DNA of 45,785 nucleotides from Sphingomonas albertensis (GTDB taxonomy: Bacteria; Pseudomonadota; Alphaproteobacteria; Sphingomonadales; Sphingomonadaceae). The notes under the pieces were generated by a model. It was not told the DNA's origin. It ran no database searches and saw only the letters and a list, made by a program, of their open reading frames with translations. The DNA lies in NCBI RefSeq assembly GCF_014358075.1, contig NZ_JACONT010000034.1:1-45785 (forward strand), given 5' to 3'. Each line of letters starts with the position of its first letter. The first letter of the stretch is position 1. Positions 28,273 through 38,000 of this stretch are shown here, in pieces. The translations under genes and the position numbers were made by a program.

Positions 28273-29631
28273 TTATGCAGCGACCTTCGCAACGAAATCG
28301 CCCGCGCTGTTCTTGAGGTTGCCCAGTCGCGTATCCAGCACGTCGAAGCCGCGGCCGACGCCGTCGATCTCGGTCGCGACCGTCTCGGTATCCTCGCGGA
28401 TCGCGGCGATCGTGGTCGACATCGAGTCCGCCGCCAGCGCGGTCTCGTCGACCGCCGCCGTGATCGCGGTCACCGTCTGCGCCTGGGCTTCCATCGCATA
28501 GCGGATCCGGTCGGCGCTTTCCTGCACCTCGGCCACGGTCGCCTTGATCGAGGCATTGGTATCGACGGTCGATCGTGTCGCGGACTGGATCGCGGCGATC
28601 TTCGCGGCGATATCGTCGGTCGCGCGCGCAGTCTGGTTGGCGAGGCTCTTCACCTCTTGAGCAACGACCGCGAAGCCGCGTCCGGCATCGCCCGCCCGCG
28701 CCGCCTCGATCGTCGCGTTCAGCGCCAGCAGGTTGGTCTGCCCGGCAATGTCGCGGATCAGCCCCAGGATCGACTCGATCGACTTCGCATGATCGCTGAG
28801 CGTCTCGGACATGCCGACCGCCTGGCCCGCCTGCGCCGATGCGCGGTTGGCGATTTCGGCGGCCGCCTCCACTTCGGTGCGTGCATCCTCGATCGCGCGG
28901 ATCAAGCCGGCGGCGGTCTGTGCCGCCTCGCGCATCGCCACTGCGGACTGCTCGGCTGCGGCGGCGACCTCGCTCGCCTTGCCCAGCACCGCGCGCGTCG
29001 ATGCCGAACTGCGCATCGCCTGCTCGCGCAGCATGTGGCCCTCGTCGGTCGCCGTCTCGACCATCGCCGCAATCCCGTCACGAAACTCCGCCGCCAGCGT
29101 ATCGCGGGCGACTCGCGCCGAGTGTGTGCTGTACGAATTATAGATCGCGACGGTGATCTCGCCTTCCAGCGCGGACAGCCGCATCAGCGTATCGATGTAG
29201 ACCGGCAGCTTGGCATCCGACCGGTCGACTCGCCGCATCAGCACTTCGAGCGCTGCACGATCGCTCGCGCTGATCATCGACAGCAGCGCCATCGGTGAAA
29301 CATCGGCGACATAGGCTGCGGCGACCGATCGTTCGATCGATTCCACCCATGCACGGCCGCTGGTGTCCAGGAACCGGTTGCGCAGGAACGTGCAGCCGAC
29401 CTCGATCATCCGCTCGGTTTCATGCGAAGCCCAGATCCGTTCGTCGGAGAAACACCGCAGCCACTGCTCCCAATACGCCTTCGAAACATGCGTGATCTCG
29501 GGGGCGAGCGCGGCCCAGACTTCGCGGCCCGCATTGGCGAGGCTGCCATCGAAGTCGAAGACCCGCAGCCGTGCCGCGAGGTCGACGGAGGCCGCAATCG
29601 CGCCGGGAACCGGCAGGTCGGTAGTGGTCAA
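28273..29631 (-). CDS. Soluble methyl-accepting chemotaxis-type protein, paralogue without the sensor histidines
   Basis: 452 residues starting at TTG with GGAG 9 bases upstream; no ATG fits. The signalling domain is almost identical to the downstream paralogue from [20 protein letters not shown] through the hairpin tip ([18 protein letters not shown]) to the final coiled coil. The N-terminal about 180 residues are different: [14 protein letters not shown], then [20 protein letters not shown]. Aligned with the neighbour, the two candidate heme histidines are replaced (Ser102 and Tyr107). Either a different ligand is sensed or the domain is structural. First gene of the pair. Confidence 0.88.
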   Translation of the reverse strand: MTTTDLPVPGAIAASVDLAARLRVFDFDGSLANAGREVWAALAPEITHVSKAYWEQWLRCFSDERIWASHETERMIEVGCTFLRNRFLDTSGRAWVESIERSVAAAYVADVSPMALLSMISASDRAALEVLMRRVDRSDAKLPVYIDTLMRLSALEGEITVAIYNSYSTHSARVARDTLAAEFRDGIAAMVETATDEGHMLREQAMRSSASTRAVLGKASEVAAAAEQSAVAMREAAQTAAGLIRAIEDARTEVEAAAEIANRASAQAGQAVGMSETLSDHAKSIESILGLIRDIAGQTNLLALNATIEAARAGDAGRGFAVVAQEVKSLANQTARATDDIAAKIAAIQSATRSTVDTNASIKATVAEVQESADRIRYAMEAQAQTVTAITAAVDETALAADSMSTTIAAIREDTETVATEIDGVGRGFDVLDTRLGNLKNSAGDFVAKVAA

Positions 29632-29852
29632 GACGATGGACTCCGGATCAGGTATATGTGTCCTGTGCTACAGCGTATGTCTTAAGGGCGGGTTAGGGAT
29701 CGGCCGTGCGACCGCCTCCACCAAAATCATTTCGCATCCGGACCGTCCTAATCGTTGGGCGTTACTCGGCAGTGTCATGGGTTATCGGACCGCCCCCAAT
29801 GGGTTGCATCGCAGCACGCGGTGGCTAATAGGTCGCCCGATCTATATATTGT

Positions 29853-29873
29853 GAACCAAGATAATTTTGGTTC
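29853..29873. promoter_or_regulatory. Perfect palindrome upstream of sdhC
   Basis: GAACCAA-GATAATT-TTGGTTC: exact 7-base arms around a 7-base AT-rich spacer, 28 bases before the chosen sdhC start. A TATATT lies immediately upstream (about 29844-29849) and could be a -10 element. It is a candidate operator for the sdh operon; no regulator is known to me that fits. Apart from this, the gap 29632-29901 shows no gene. Confidence 0.45.
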
Positions 29874-29901
29874 GTCATCTTCTGGTTCGAGGACTCCGCC
29901 C

Positions 29902-30312
29902 TTGGCATCGCGCAACCCGGCACGCCCGCTCTCTCCCCATCTGCAGGTCTATAAATGGGGCCCGCACATGCTGGTCTCGATCCTGCACCGCGTGACCGGC
30001 AGCGGGATGGCGACCGTCGGCAGCCTGCTGCTCGTCTGGTGGCTCGCCGCGATCGCCGCGGGCGATCAGGCTTATGCGACCTTCGTCGACGTGTTCACCA
30101 CCGACACCGGTGGCCTCAACATTCTCGGCTACATCGTCGCGGTCGGCCTGACGCTGTCGCTGTTCCAGCACATGATGACCGGCATCCGCCACATGGTGCT
30201 CGATATCGGCGCGGGCTACGAACTGAAGCGCAACAAGATGGGCGCGCTCGCGACGATGGTCGCATCGGTCGCGCTGACGATCGTGTTCTGGCTCTACATG
30301 GGGATCAAGTAA
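29902..30312 (+). CDS. sdhC: Succinate dehydrogenase cytochrome b556 subunit
   Basis: 136-residue membrane anchor of complex II with three transmembrane helices. Family signatures are RPLSPHLQVYKWGP near the N-terminus, SILHRVTGSGM, and the heme-ligand region FQHMMTGIRHMVLDIG. I placed the start at TTG 29902 because GAGGA is 9 bases upstream and the protein then begins close to the conserved core; a GTG at 29851 has no ribosome site and would add a Ser-rich leader across the palindrome. The stop overlaps the sdhD ATG by one base. Confidence 0.93.
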   Translation: MASRNPARPLSPHLQVYKWGPHMLVSILHRVTGSGMATVGSLLLVWWLAAIAAGDQAYATFVDVFTTDTGGLNILGYIVAVGLTLSLFQHMMTGIRHMVLDIGAGYELKRNKMGALATMVASVALTIVFWLYMGIK

Positions 30313-30698
30313 TGGGTAGCGGTACGGCAATCGGTCGCGTCCGCGGCCTCGGCAGCGCGAAACACGGCGCGCATCACTGGTGGCAGCAGCGCCTGACGGC
30401 GGGCTCGAACCTGTTCCTCATGCTGTGGCTGATGATCTCGGTCGCGCGGATGCCCGGCTATGATTACGCCGCGGTCCACATGTGGCTGCAATCCGCCTGG
30501 GTCGCGGTGCCGATGGCATTGCTGATCCTGTCGGTATTCTACCATTTCCGTCTCGGTCTTCAGGTCGTGATCGAGGATTACCAGCATGGCGAGAGCCGTG
30601 TCGTGACGATGATCCTCCTCAACCTGTTCACCTTCACGCTGGGCGGCATCGCCCTGTTCGCGATCCTGAAGGTCGCCTTCTCCGGAGCCCCCGCGTAA
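30312..30698 (+). CDS. sdhD: Succinate dehydrogenase hydrophobic membrane anchor subunit
   Basis: 128 residues, three hydrophobic helices. The N-terminal [19 protein letters not shown] and the [14 protein letters not shown] segment (heme/quinone-site His and Asp-Tyr) identify SdhD. It anchors SdhA/SdhB in the inner membrane with SdhC. The ATG overlaps the sdhC stop (TAATG), and its own stop overlaps sdhA in the same way, so translation is coupled along the operon. Confidence 0.94.
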   Translation: MGSGTAIGRVRGLGSAKHGAHHWWQQRLTAGSNLFLMLWLMISVARMPGYDYAAVHMWLQSAWVAVPMALLILSVFYHFRLGLQVVIEDYQHGESRVVTMILLNLFTFTLGGIALFAILKVAFSGAPA

Positions 30699-32500
30699 TG
30701 TCAGCTGCCTACAAGATCATCGATCATACCTATGATGCGGTCGTCGTCGGTGCCGGCGGCTCCGGCCTGCGCGCCACGATGGGCATCGCCGAGAGCGGCC
30801 TGAAGACCGCGTGCATCACCAAGGTGTTCCCGACCCGCAGCCACACCGTGGCAGCGCAGGGCGGCATCGCCGCGTCGCTCGGCAACAACTCGCCGGATCA
30901 CTGGACCTGGCACATGTTCGACACCGTCAAGGGTTCCGACTGGCTCGGCGACCAGGACGCGATCGAGTATCTCTGCCGCGAGGCCCCGCAGGCGGTCTAC
31001 GAACTCGAACACGCCGGCATGCCGTTCAGCCGTAACGAGAACGGCACGATCTATCAGCGTCCGTTCGGCGGCCACATGCAGAACATGGGCGAGGGCCCTC
31101 CGGTCCAGCGCACCGCCGCCGCCGCCGATCGCACCGGCCACGCGATGCTCCACGCGCTGTATCAGCAGAGCCTGAAGTACAACACGGACTTCTTCGTCGA
31201 GTATTTCGCGCTCGACCTGATCATGGAGAACGGCGTCTGCCGCGGCGTCATCGCTTTGTGCATGGAAGACGGCTCGATCCACCGTTTCCGCAGCCACCAG
31301 ACTGTGCTCGCCACCGGCGGTTACGGCCGCGTCTATTTCTCGGCGACCTCGGCGCACACCTGCACCGGCGACGGCAACGCGATGGTGCTCCGCGCCGGCC
31401 TGCCGCTCCAGGACATGGAGTTCGTCCAGTTCCACCCGACCGGCATCTACGGCGCGGGCGTGCTCATCACCGAGGGCGCACGCGGTGAGGGCGGTTACCT
31501 GACCAACTCCGAGGGCGAGCGCTTCATGGAGCGTTATGCCCCGTCGGCGAAGGACCTCGCCTCGCGCGACGTCGTCAGCCGCTCGATGGCGCTCGAAATG
31601 CGCGAAGGCCGCGGCGTCGGCAAGAACGGCGACCACATCTTCCTGCATCTCGATCACATCGATCCCAAGGTGCTCGCCGAGCGCCTGCCGGGTATCACCG
31701 AGACCGGCAAGGTCTTCGCCGGCGTCGATCTCACGCGCCAGCCGCTGCCCGTCACGCCGACCGTGCACTACAACATGGGCGGCATCCCGACCAACTTCCA
31801 CGGCGAGGTCGTCAACCTCGTCGACGGCAACCCCGACGCGGTCGTCCCCGGCCTGTTCGCGGTCGGTGAAGCGGCCTGCGTCTCGGTCCACGGCGCCAAT
31901 CGCCTAGGCTCGAACAGCCTGATCGATCTCGTGGTGTTCGGCCGCGCGACCGGTCTGCGGATCAAGGACACGCTGAAGCCCGGTACGGCGCACGCGCCGC
32001 TGCCGAAGGGGTCGGAAGACCTCGCGCTGACGCGTCTCGACCACTTCCGCAACGCGAGCGGCGGTTCGCCGACCGCGCAGATCCGTCTCGACATGCAGCA
32101 GACCATGCAGAAGCATTGCGCCGTGTTCCGCGACACCGAGCTGCTGAACCAGGGCGTCGAGAAGATGGCCGGGATCTACAGCCGGATGACCGACGTCGCC
32201 GTGAAGGATCGCAGCATGATCTGGAACACCGATCTGGTCGAGACGATGGAGCTCGACAATCTGATCGGCCAGGCGGTCGTGACGATGAACTCGGCGGCCA
32301 ACCGCACCGAGTCGCGCGGCGCGCACATGCACGAGGATTTCCCAGAGCGCGACGACGCGAACTGGATGAAGCACACCATCACCACCTTCAACGGCTGGGG
32401 CGGCAAGGGCGGCGGGACCAAGATCGATTTCCGCCCGGTCCATGACTACACGCTCACCGACGACATCGACTACATCAAGCCCAAGAAGCGGGTATATTAA
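30698..32500 (+). CDS. sdhA: Succinate dehydrogenase flavoprotein subunit
   Basis: 600-residue catalytic subunit oxidising succinate to fumarate. The FAD motif [14 protein letters not shown] lies at about 15-28, and covalent FAD attachment is expected at His49 in [11 protein letters not shown]. The active-site segment [20 protein letters not shown] and the C-terminal HARGAH-like [14 protein letters not shown] are typical. The ATG overlaps the sdhD stop. Its own stop overlaps the start of a small membrane-protein gene; sdhB is displaced about 1.8 kb downstream. Confidence 0.97.
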   Translation: MSAAYKIIDHTYDAVVVGAGGSGLRATMGIAESGLKTACITKVFPTRSHTVAAQGGIAASLGNNSPDHWTWHMFDTVKGSDWLGDQDAIEYLCREAPQAVYELEHAGMPFSRNENGTIYQRPFGGHMQNMGEGPPVQRTAAAADRTGHAMLHALYQQSLKYNTDFFVEYFALDLIMENGVCRGVIALCMEDGSIHRFRSHQTVLATGGYGRVYFSATSAHTCTGDGNAMVLRAGLPLQDMEFVQFHPTGIYGAGVLITEGARGEGGYLTNSEGERFMERYAPSAKDLASRDVVSRSMALEMREGRGVGKNGDHIFLHLDHIDPKVLAERLPGITETGKVFAGVDLTRQPLPVTPTVHYNMGGIPTNFHGEVVNLVDGNPDAVVPGLFAVGEAACVSVHGANRLGSNSLIDLVVFGRATGLRIKDTLKPGTAHAPLPKGSEDLALTRLDHFRNASGGSPTAQIRLDMQQTMQKHCAVFRDTELLNQGVEKMAGIYSRMTDVAVKDRSMIWNTDLVETMELDNLIGQAVVTMNSAANRTESRGAHMHEDFPERDDANWMKHTITTFNGWGGKGGGTKIDFRPVHDYTLTDDIDYIKPKKRVY

Positions 32501-32772
32501 TGACCTGGGCCATCATCGCGATCGGATTCTTGGTGCCGGTCGCGGTGGGGCTCACGACGCGCTTTCAGCCGATGATCGCCGGCTTCCTGTGGCCAGTGGT
32601 CGTCGCGCTACTGATCGCGATCTACGTCTTTGCCATCGAACCCCGCGGCGTGGGCGAAGAACCCCAGAAGATCGCAATCACCTTCTACGCGCTGTTCTCC
32701 CTAGTGGGCGGCGTACCCGGCGGCCTCGTAGGCTGGATTCTCCAGTACAAGCGCGCGAGCAAGGCGAGCTGA
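32500..32772 (+). CDS. Small membrane protein coupled to sdhA, unknown
   Basis: 90 residues with three hydrophobic segments (about 3-20, 26-45 and 63-82) separated by a polar loop EPRGVGEEPQ, and a basic C-terminus (QYKRASKAS). No family recognised. The ATG overlaps the sdhA stop (TAATG) exactly like the upstream sdh junctions, so it is translated from the same message and probably made in proportion to SdhA. By position it could be an assembly or accessory factor of complex II; this is inference only. A family A palindrome follows immediately. Confidence 0.75.
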   Translation: MTWAIIAIGFLVPVAVGLTTRFQPMIAGFLWPVVVALLIAIYVFAIEPRGVGEEPQKIAITFYALFSLVGGVPGGLVGWILQYKRASKAS

Positions 32773-32780
32773 ACGCCCTC

Positions 32781-32862
32781 CCGTTCTCCTGCGAACGCAG
32801 GAGTCCAGGGTTACGGAACGCGGCATTTGTGATCCTAGACTCCTGCGTTCGCAGGAGAACGG
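32781..32862. repeat. Intergenic palindromic element, family A
   Basis: CGTTCTCCTGCGAACGCAGG, AGTCCAGGGTTACGG and CTAGACTCCTGCGTTCGCAG then GAGAACG. It lies between the small membrane-protein gene and the convergent toxin gene and could terminate both. Confidence 0.88.
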
Positions 32863-32873
32863 GCGTGGACACG

Positions 32874-33191
32874 TCAGACCGCAAACATCTCCCCCAAGAC
32901 ATCCAGCACCGCGCGAAGCGTCCGCGCATCGATCCGCCCCATCCGCTTGATCAACCGCCCCCGATCGATCGTCCGCATCTGGTCCGGCAACACCAGCCCG
33001 ATCGTCCCCTTGAACGTCACGGCGACCCGAAACGGCGCCGGATGGCTCCCCGTCGTCAACGGCGCGACGATCGCGGTCCGCAGGTGATCGTTCATCTCGT
33101 CCGGTGAAACGACCAGGCAAGGCCGCGTCTTCTGGATCTCGCTCCCGACCGTAGGATCGAGCGCGGCCAGCCAGATCTCACCGCGCTTCAC
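32874..33191 (-). CDS. MazF/PemK-family endoribonuclease toxin
   Basis: 105 residues with the family N-terminus MKRGEIWLAALDPTVGSE, then KTRPCLVVSPDEMN and IVAPLTT, and the DQMRTIDRGRLIKRMGRI segment typical of type II MazF/PemK toxins that cleave mRNA. The catalytic-type Arg (in KTRP) and Thr (APLTT) are present, so it is probably active. Its start is 7 bases after the antitoxin stop. The pair runs against the sdh operon. Confidence 0.9.
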   Translation of the reverse strand: MKRGEIWLAALDPTVGSEIQKTRPCLVVSPDEMNDHLRTAIVAPLTTGSHPAPFRVAVTFKGTIGLVLPDQMRTIDRGRLIKRMGRIDARTLRAVLDVLGEMFAV

Positions 33192-33198
33192 GCGTCGG

Positions 33199-33450
33199 TC
33201 ACCACGTCAGTTTCGCGTCGTCGGCAACGCCAAGCCCAAGCCACTCCAGTTCCTCACCGGTCGCCGCAAGCCCAGCCGCAGCCTCCGCCCAACCATCGCG
33301 CGCAACGCGTTCGGCGGGCGTCACGATCAGCTTTCCATCCTCGACGCGCAAATCCATTGCCGCCCCGGTTGTGGCGCCGATCGCCCCGAGGATCGATCGG
33401 GGCACGATCATCCCAGTGGAGTTGCCCATCTTCCGCAACGACGTCCGCAT
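33199..33450 (-). CDS. MazE/AbrB-fold antitoxin
   Basis: 83 residues. The N-terminal SpoVT/AbrB DNA-binding swapped hairpin is RTSLRKMGNSTGMIVPRSIL (residues 2-21), followed by DLRVEDGKLIVTPAERVARD. The acidic, Ala-rich C-terminus (about 52-83) probably wraps the toxin. ATG 33450 has GAGGA 7 bases upstream. It is likely to autoregulate through the inverted repeat at 33479-33502. Confidence 0.9.
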   Translation of the reverse strand: MRTSLRKMGNSTGMIVPRSILGAIGATTGAAMDLRVEDGKLIVTPAERVARDGWAEAAAGLAATGEELEWLGLGVADDAKLTW

Positions 33451-33471
33451 CTTCAGTTCCTCTTCGCCACG

Positions 33472-33502
33472 AAGATACCATTGTTGATGAGTGCTAACAA
33501 TG
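33472..33502 (-). promoter_or_regulatory. Promoter/operator of the MazEF-type pair
   Basis: On the minus strand, TTGTTA (33495-33500) and TATCTT (33472-33477) are spaced by 17 bases, a good -35/-10 pair. A perfect inverted repeat CATTGTT-N10-AACAATG (33479-33502) covers the -35 element and spacer. This is the expected place for antitoxin binding. Confidence 0.65.
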
Positions 33503-33579
33503 TTGGAACACGCGCGCTGAAGTGCTGATATGCAGCAACCCATCCGGAACCCGCCGCCCCCGCAAAAGTTTGCCGCGGC

Positions 33580-34161
33580 ATGACCGACACATCCCCCGCT
33601 TCGAACGCCCGCAACTACCCGCTGCTGGCCGCCCCGCACATCCACCTCCACGGCCCCGTCGACGATGCGATGTACGACAATTTCAAGTCGCAACTCGTCG
33701 CCGCGCCCACCGAAGGCCCGCTGGTCGTCTCGATCACCACGCTCGGCGGCGATCCCGAAGTCGCGCGCGCGATGGGTGACAACATCCGCCTGCTCCGCGA
33801 ATATACCGGCCGCGAGACGCTGTTCCTCGGCAAGGTCGCGGTCTACTCCGCCGGCGCGACGTTCATGTCCGCCTTCCCCGTCGATAGCCGCTTCCTCACC
33901 CGCAACAGCCGCATCATGATCCACGAGCGCCAGATGCAGAGCACGATCGAACTGAACGGCCCGCTCAACACGCTCTCCTACACGCTCAAGGCCAAGCTCC
34001 ACGAGATCGAGGACTCGATCAACATCCAGGAGGAAGGTTTTCGCGCGATCGTCGAGGGTTCGAAGGTGTCGCTCGAGGAGTTGAAGAAGAAGGCCCCCTC
34101 CAACTGGTACATCGAGGCAGAGGAAGCCCGCGACCTGGGGCTCGTCCTCGACATCATCTGA
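33580..34161 (+). CDS. ClpP-like (S14-fold) serine protease family protein
   Basis: 193 residues. The pattern follows Clp[21 protein letters not shown], a nucleophile region [12 protein letters not shown] (Ser90) and RIMIHER (His115), then a final [14 protein letters not shown] matching the ClpP C-terminus. The position equivalent to the catalytic Asp171 of E. coli ClpP (the D in 'DRFLSAPEA') is Asn175 here ([10 protein letters not shown]), so the triad is Ser-His-Asn. Activity could be reduced or altered. No ClpX/ClpA gene is near. It is divergent from the antitoxin, sharing a 129-base gap, and lies 133 bases before sdhB. Confidence 0.8.
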   Translation: MTDTSPASNARNYPLLAAPHIHLHGPVDDAMYDNFKSQLVAAPTEGPLVVSITTLGGDPEVARAMGDNIRLLREYTGRETLFLGKVAVYSAGATFMSAFPVDSRFLTRNSRIMIHERQMQSTIELNGPLNTLSYTLKAKLHEIEDSINIQEEGFRAIVEGSKVSLEELKKKAPSNWYIEAEEARDLGLVLDII

Positions 34162-34294
34162 CCAAGCGCGAGCAGCCGACGCGACAGCGGGTGTGACGCA
34201 TGTTGCACCCGCGAAGCTAAGGATTTGCGGGGAGGGCCCCTGTCATGTATCGGCTCTGACAACCTATAATCACACCACGGACGGACCGCTCGCA

Positions 34295-35077
34295 ATGGCC
34301 GAATTCTCGCTCCCGAAAAACAGCGTCGTCAAGAAGGGCGTCAAGCACGCCTCGACCAGCGGGGGTAAGCGTCTCAAATCGTTCAAGGTCTACCGCTACG
34401 ATCCCGATAGCGGCGAGAACCCGCGTTACGACACGTTCGCGCTCGATCTCGACGACACCGGCCCGATGGTGCTCGATGCGCTGATCAAGATGAAGAGCGA
34501 GCAGGATTCATCGCTCACCTTCCGCCGGTCGTGCCGCGAGGGCATTTGCGGCTCGTGCTCGATGAACATCAACGGCAAGAACGGGCTCGCCTGCACCACC
34601 GCGATCGAGGATTGCAAGGGCGAGGTCCAGATTACGCCGCTGCCGCACATGGACGTGATCAAGGACCTGGTCCCCGACTTCACGCATTTCTATGCGCAAT
34701 ATTCGTCGATCAAGCCGTGGCTGCAGACCGTCACCCCGCCGCCCTCGGGCAAGGAACGCCTCCAGTCGCCGGAAGACCGCTCGAAGCTCGACGGCCTGTA
34801 CGAGTGCATCCTGTGCGCCTGCTGCTCGACCTCGTGCCCGAGCTATTGGTGGAACGCCGACAAGTTCCTCGGCCCCGCGATCCTGTTGCAGGCCTATCGC
34901 TGGCTCGCGGACAGCCGCGACGAAATGACCGGCGAGCGCCTCGACGAGCTCGAGGATCCGTTCCGCCTGTATCGCTGCCACACCATCATGAACTGCGCGA
35001 ACGCCTGCCCCAAGGGCCTCAACCCCGCCAAGGCGATCGCCGAGATCAAGAAGATGGAAGCCGAACGGATCGTCTGA
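34295..35077 (+). CDS. sdhB: Succinate dehydrogenase iron-sulfur subunit
   Basis: 260 residues. The plant-type ferredoxin domain carries the 2Fe-2S ligands CREGICGSC plus a later Cys (LACTT). The second domain has the 4Fe-4S motif [12 protein letters not shown] and the 3Fe-4S/4Fe-4S motif [17 protein letters not shown]. It transfers electrons from SdhA to quinone at SdhC/SdhD. ATG 34295 (MAEFSLPKN) was chosen over an upstream in-frame start because it matches family length. It is separated from sdhCDA by the small membrane protein, the opposing toxin-antitoxin pair and the ClpP-like gene, so it needs its own or a relayed promoter. Confidence 0.96.
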   Translation: MAEFSLPKNSVVKKGVKHASTSGGKRLKSFKVYRYDPDSGENPRYDTFALDLDDTGPMVLDALIKMKSEQDSSLTFRRSCREGICGSCSMNINGKNGLACTTAIEDCKGEVQITPLPHMDVIKDLVPDFTHFYAQYSSIKPWLQTVTPPPSGKERLQSPEDRSKLDGLYECILCACCSTSCPSYWWNADKFLGPAILLQAYRWLADSRDEMTGERLDELEDPFRLYRCHTIMNCANACPKGLNPAKAIAEIKKMEAERIV

Positions 35078-35192
35078 TCCCTTCGATACGGGCCTTCGAC
35101 TTCGCTCAGTCCCTACTCAGGACGAACGGGGGGTATAAATTTCCGTTCGTCCTGAGTAGCTGCTGAGCTTGTCGAAGCGGCGTATCGAAGGA
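35078..35192. repeat. Inverted repeat (CCCTTCGATACG / CGTATCGAAGG family)
   Basis: Outer ends TCCCTTCGATACG and CGTATCGAAGGA are complementary. Inner arms are CTTCGACTTCGCTCAG and CTGAGCTTGTCGAAG, then CAGGACGAACGG and CCGTTCGTCCTG. The right end contains AAGGA, which acts as the Shine-Dalgarno of the next gene. This element directly abuts the sdhB stop codon. Confidence 0.85.
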
Positions 35193-35199
35193 CAGGTTG

Positions 35200-35664
35200 T
35201 TGACCACCCCCCATTCCGTAGAAGCAGAAGACCCAGCCAACCCAGGCTGGCGCAGCTGGTCGCTCTCCGACCCCACCCGCTTCAACACTCTCCTCGGCCC
35301 CATGCTCTACCGCGTCGACGGCCACACCGTCCGCGTCCGCATCACCCCCGAGCATCGCCACTCGAATCTCCAGAACAACGTCCACGGCGGCGCGCTCCTC
35401 GCGTTCATCGACGTAGCCCTGTTCGCAGCCGCCAGAGGCTTCGGCCTGATCACCGCCGGCACCGCGGTCACGCTCGATCTCAACACGCAATTCATCGGCG
35501 GCGGCCGAGTAGGCGAACCGATCGAGGCGCAGGTCGAGGTCCTCAAGGAAACCGGCCGCCTCTTGTTCCTGCGGGGTCTCGTGGTGCAAGGGGACGACGA
35601 AACCAAGATCGCCGCCTTCTCGGCCACGATCCGCAAGCCGTCGCCGAAGCCGCCGAAGGGCTGA
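35200..35664 (+). CDS. PaaI-family hotdog thioesterase
   Basis: 154-residue hotdog-fold protein. The family signature NNVHGGALLAFIDVALFAA (about residues 64-82) carries the conserved HGG and the Asp of the catalytic region; VTLDLNTQFIGGGRVGEPIEAQV completes the fold. It is likely to hydrolyse acyl- or aryl-CoA. The start is TTG: 35200 has AAGGA at 7-base spacing; TTG 35197 is also possible. That ribosome site lies within the preceding palindromic element, so the element appears to have supplied it. Confidence 0.88.
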   Translation: MTTPHSVEAEDPANPGWRSWSLSDPTRFNTLLGPMLYRVDGHTVRVRITPEHRHSNLQNNVHGGALLAFIDVALFAAARGFGLITAGTAVTLDLNTQFIGGGRVGEPIEAQVEVLKETGRLLFLRGLVVQGDDETKIAAFSATIRKPSPKPPKG

Positions 35665-35677
35665 CCCCGGCCGCTAT

Positions 35678-35786
35678 CACCACCCCGGCGAAGGCCGGGG
35701 CCCAATTGGGAAACGATCAGTGTTGAAGCGCCCCGCTCCGTTATCGAAACCTCTCATATTGGGCCCCGGCCTCCGCCGGGGTGGTA
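35678..35786. repeat. Family B palindromic element
   Basis: Arms CACCCCGGCGAAGGCCGGGG and CCCCGGCCTCCGCCGGGGTG with flanking CCCAATTGGGAA and TATTGGGCC. The centre includes GAAGCGCCCCGCTCCGTTAT. It fills the thioesterase-zapE gap. Confidence 0.88.
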
Positions 35787-35799
35787 AAGAGGTGGGGAA

Positions 35800-36891
35800 G
35801 TGACCGTCCTAAAAGCCTACGAAGCCCTCGTAGGCTCGGGCGAACTCCGCCCCGATCCCGAACAGGCCGCCGCCGCCGCCCGCCTCAACACCCTCGCCAC
35901 CGAACTCGCTACCCCCAAATCCACCGGCTTCTTCGCCCGCTTCTTCAAGAAACCAGACCCCCGAGGCGTCTACCTCTGGGGCGGCGTAGGCCGCGGCAAG
36001 TCGATGCTGATGGACCTGTTCTTCGCGAACGCCCCCGTCGAGAAGAAACGCCGCGTGCATTTCGGCGAGTTCATGCTCGAGGTCCACGCGCGCATCGCCG
36101 CCGAACGTCGCAAGGAAGTCGGCGACCCGATCGTCCCCGTCGCCACCGCGATCGCCGACGAGACGCGCCTGCTCGCGTTCGACGAGATGATGGTCACCAA
36201 CAGCCCCGACGCGATGATCCTCTCGCGGCTCGTCACCTCGCTGCTCGATTCCGGCGTGACGATCGTCACCACCTCCAACCGCCTGCCCGCCGATCTCTAC
36301 AAGAACGGCCTCAACCGCGAGCATTTCCTGCCCTTCATCGCGACCATCGAGCAGCGGCTGGACGTGCTCCCCCTCAATGGCCCGGTCGACTATCGCCGCG
36401 ACCGGCTCGGCAGCCAGGACACCTGGCTCGTCCCCAACGGTCCCGAAGCGACTGCGCAGCTCTCCGCCGCATTCTTCCGCCTCACCGACTTCTCGACCGA
36501 CGACAGCGAGCACGTCCCCGCCGAAGACCTCGTGGTGCAGGGCCGCACGCTCCGAGTGCCCAAGTCGCTCAAGGGCGTCGCGGTGTTCAGCTTCAGGAAG
36601 CTGTGCGGAGAAGCCCGCGGCGTGGCCGACTACCTCGCCATCGCGCGCAAATTCCACACCATCATCCTCGTCGGTATCCCCAAGCTCGGCCCTGAGAACC
36701 GCAACGAGGCGGCGCGCTTCGTCGCGCTGATCGACGCGCTGTACGAGCACAAGGTGAAGCTCCTCGCAGCCGCCGATGCGCAACCCGGCGACCTCTACGA
36801 AAGCGGCGATGGCAGGTTCGAGTTCGACCGCACGATCAGCCGCCTCGAAGAGATGCGGTCCGAGGACTATCTCGCGGAGGGGCACCTCTAA
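35800..36891 (+). CDS. zapE: Cell division ATPase ZapE (AFG1-like)
   Basis: 363-residue AAA-type ATPase of the ZapE/Afg1 family, which in E. coli associates with FtsZ during constriction. Walker A is GGVGRGKS (61-68) and Walker B is LLAFDEMM (about 124-131, Asp128/Glu129), followed by TSNRLPADLYKNGLNREHF, a strong family signature. The start is GTG 35800, with GAGGTGGGGA upstream. It sits just before mdh, an arrangement I recall from other alphaproteobacteria. Confidence 0.93.
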   Translation: MTVLKAYEALVGSGELRPDPEQAAAAARLNTLATELATPKSTGFFARFFKKPDPRGVYLWGGVGRGKSMLMDLFFANAPVEKKRRVHFGEFMLEVHARIAAERRKEVGDPIVPVATAIADETRLLAFDEMMVTNSPDAMILSRLVTSLLDSGVTIVTTSNRLPADLYKNGLNREHFLPFIATIEQRLDVLPLNGPVDYRRDRLGSQDTWLVPNGPEATAQLSAAFFRLTDFSTDDSEHVPAEDLVVQGRTLRVPKSLKGVAVFSFRKLCGEARGVADYLAIARKFHTIILVGIPKLGPENRNEAARFVALIDALYEHKVKLLAAADAQPGDLYESGDGRFEFDRTISRLEEMRSEDYLAEGHL

Positions 36892-36893
36892 GA

Positions 36894-36922
36894 TTATTGC
36901 ACATGCGAACGATTTGCAATAA
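36894..36922. promoter_or_regulatory. Palindrome upstream of mdh with a Fur-like core
   Basis: TTATTGCA and TGCAATAA are exact complements around a 13-base spacer. Inside lies TGCGAACGATTTGCA (36904-36918), close to the TGCGAA-N3-TTCGCA palindrome that alphaproteobacterial Fur proteins favour. It starts three bases after zapE and lies about 97 bases before mdh. A role in iron or other control of the mdh cluster is inference. Confidence 0.4.
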
Positions 36923-36973
36923 CTACCCGCTTTTGTCCTTTTAGCGGTTGCCGTAGCGGGATAATGCGCGTAA

Positions 36974-37981
<1,008 letters not shown>

Positions 37982-38000
37982 GGTGACCTCCCGCCCTGCC

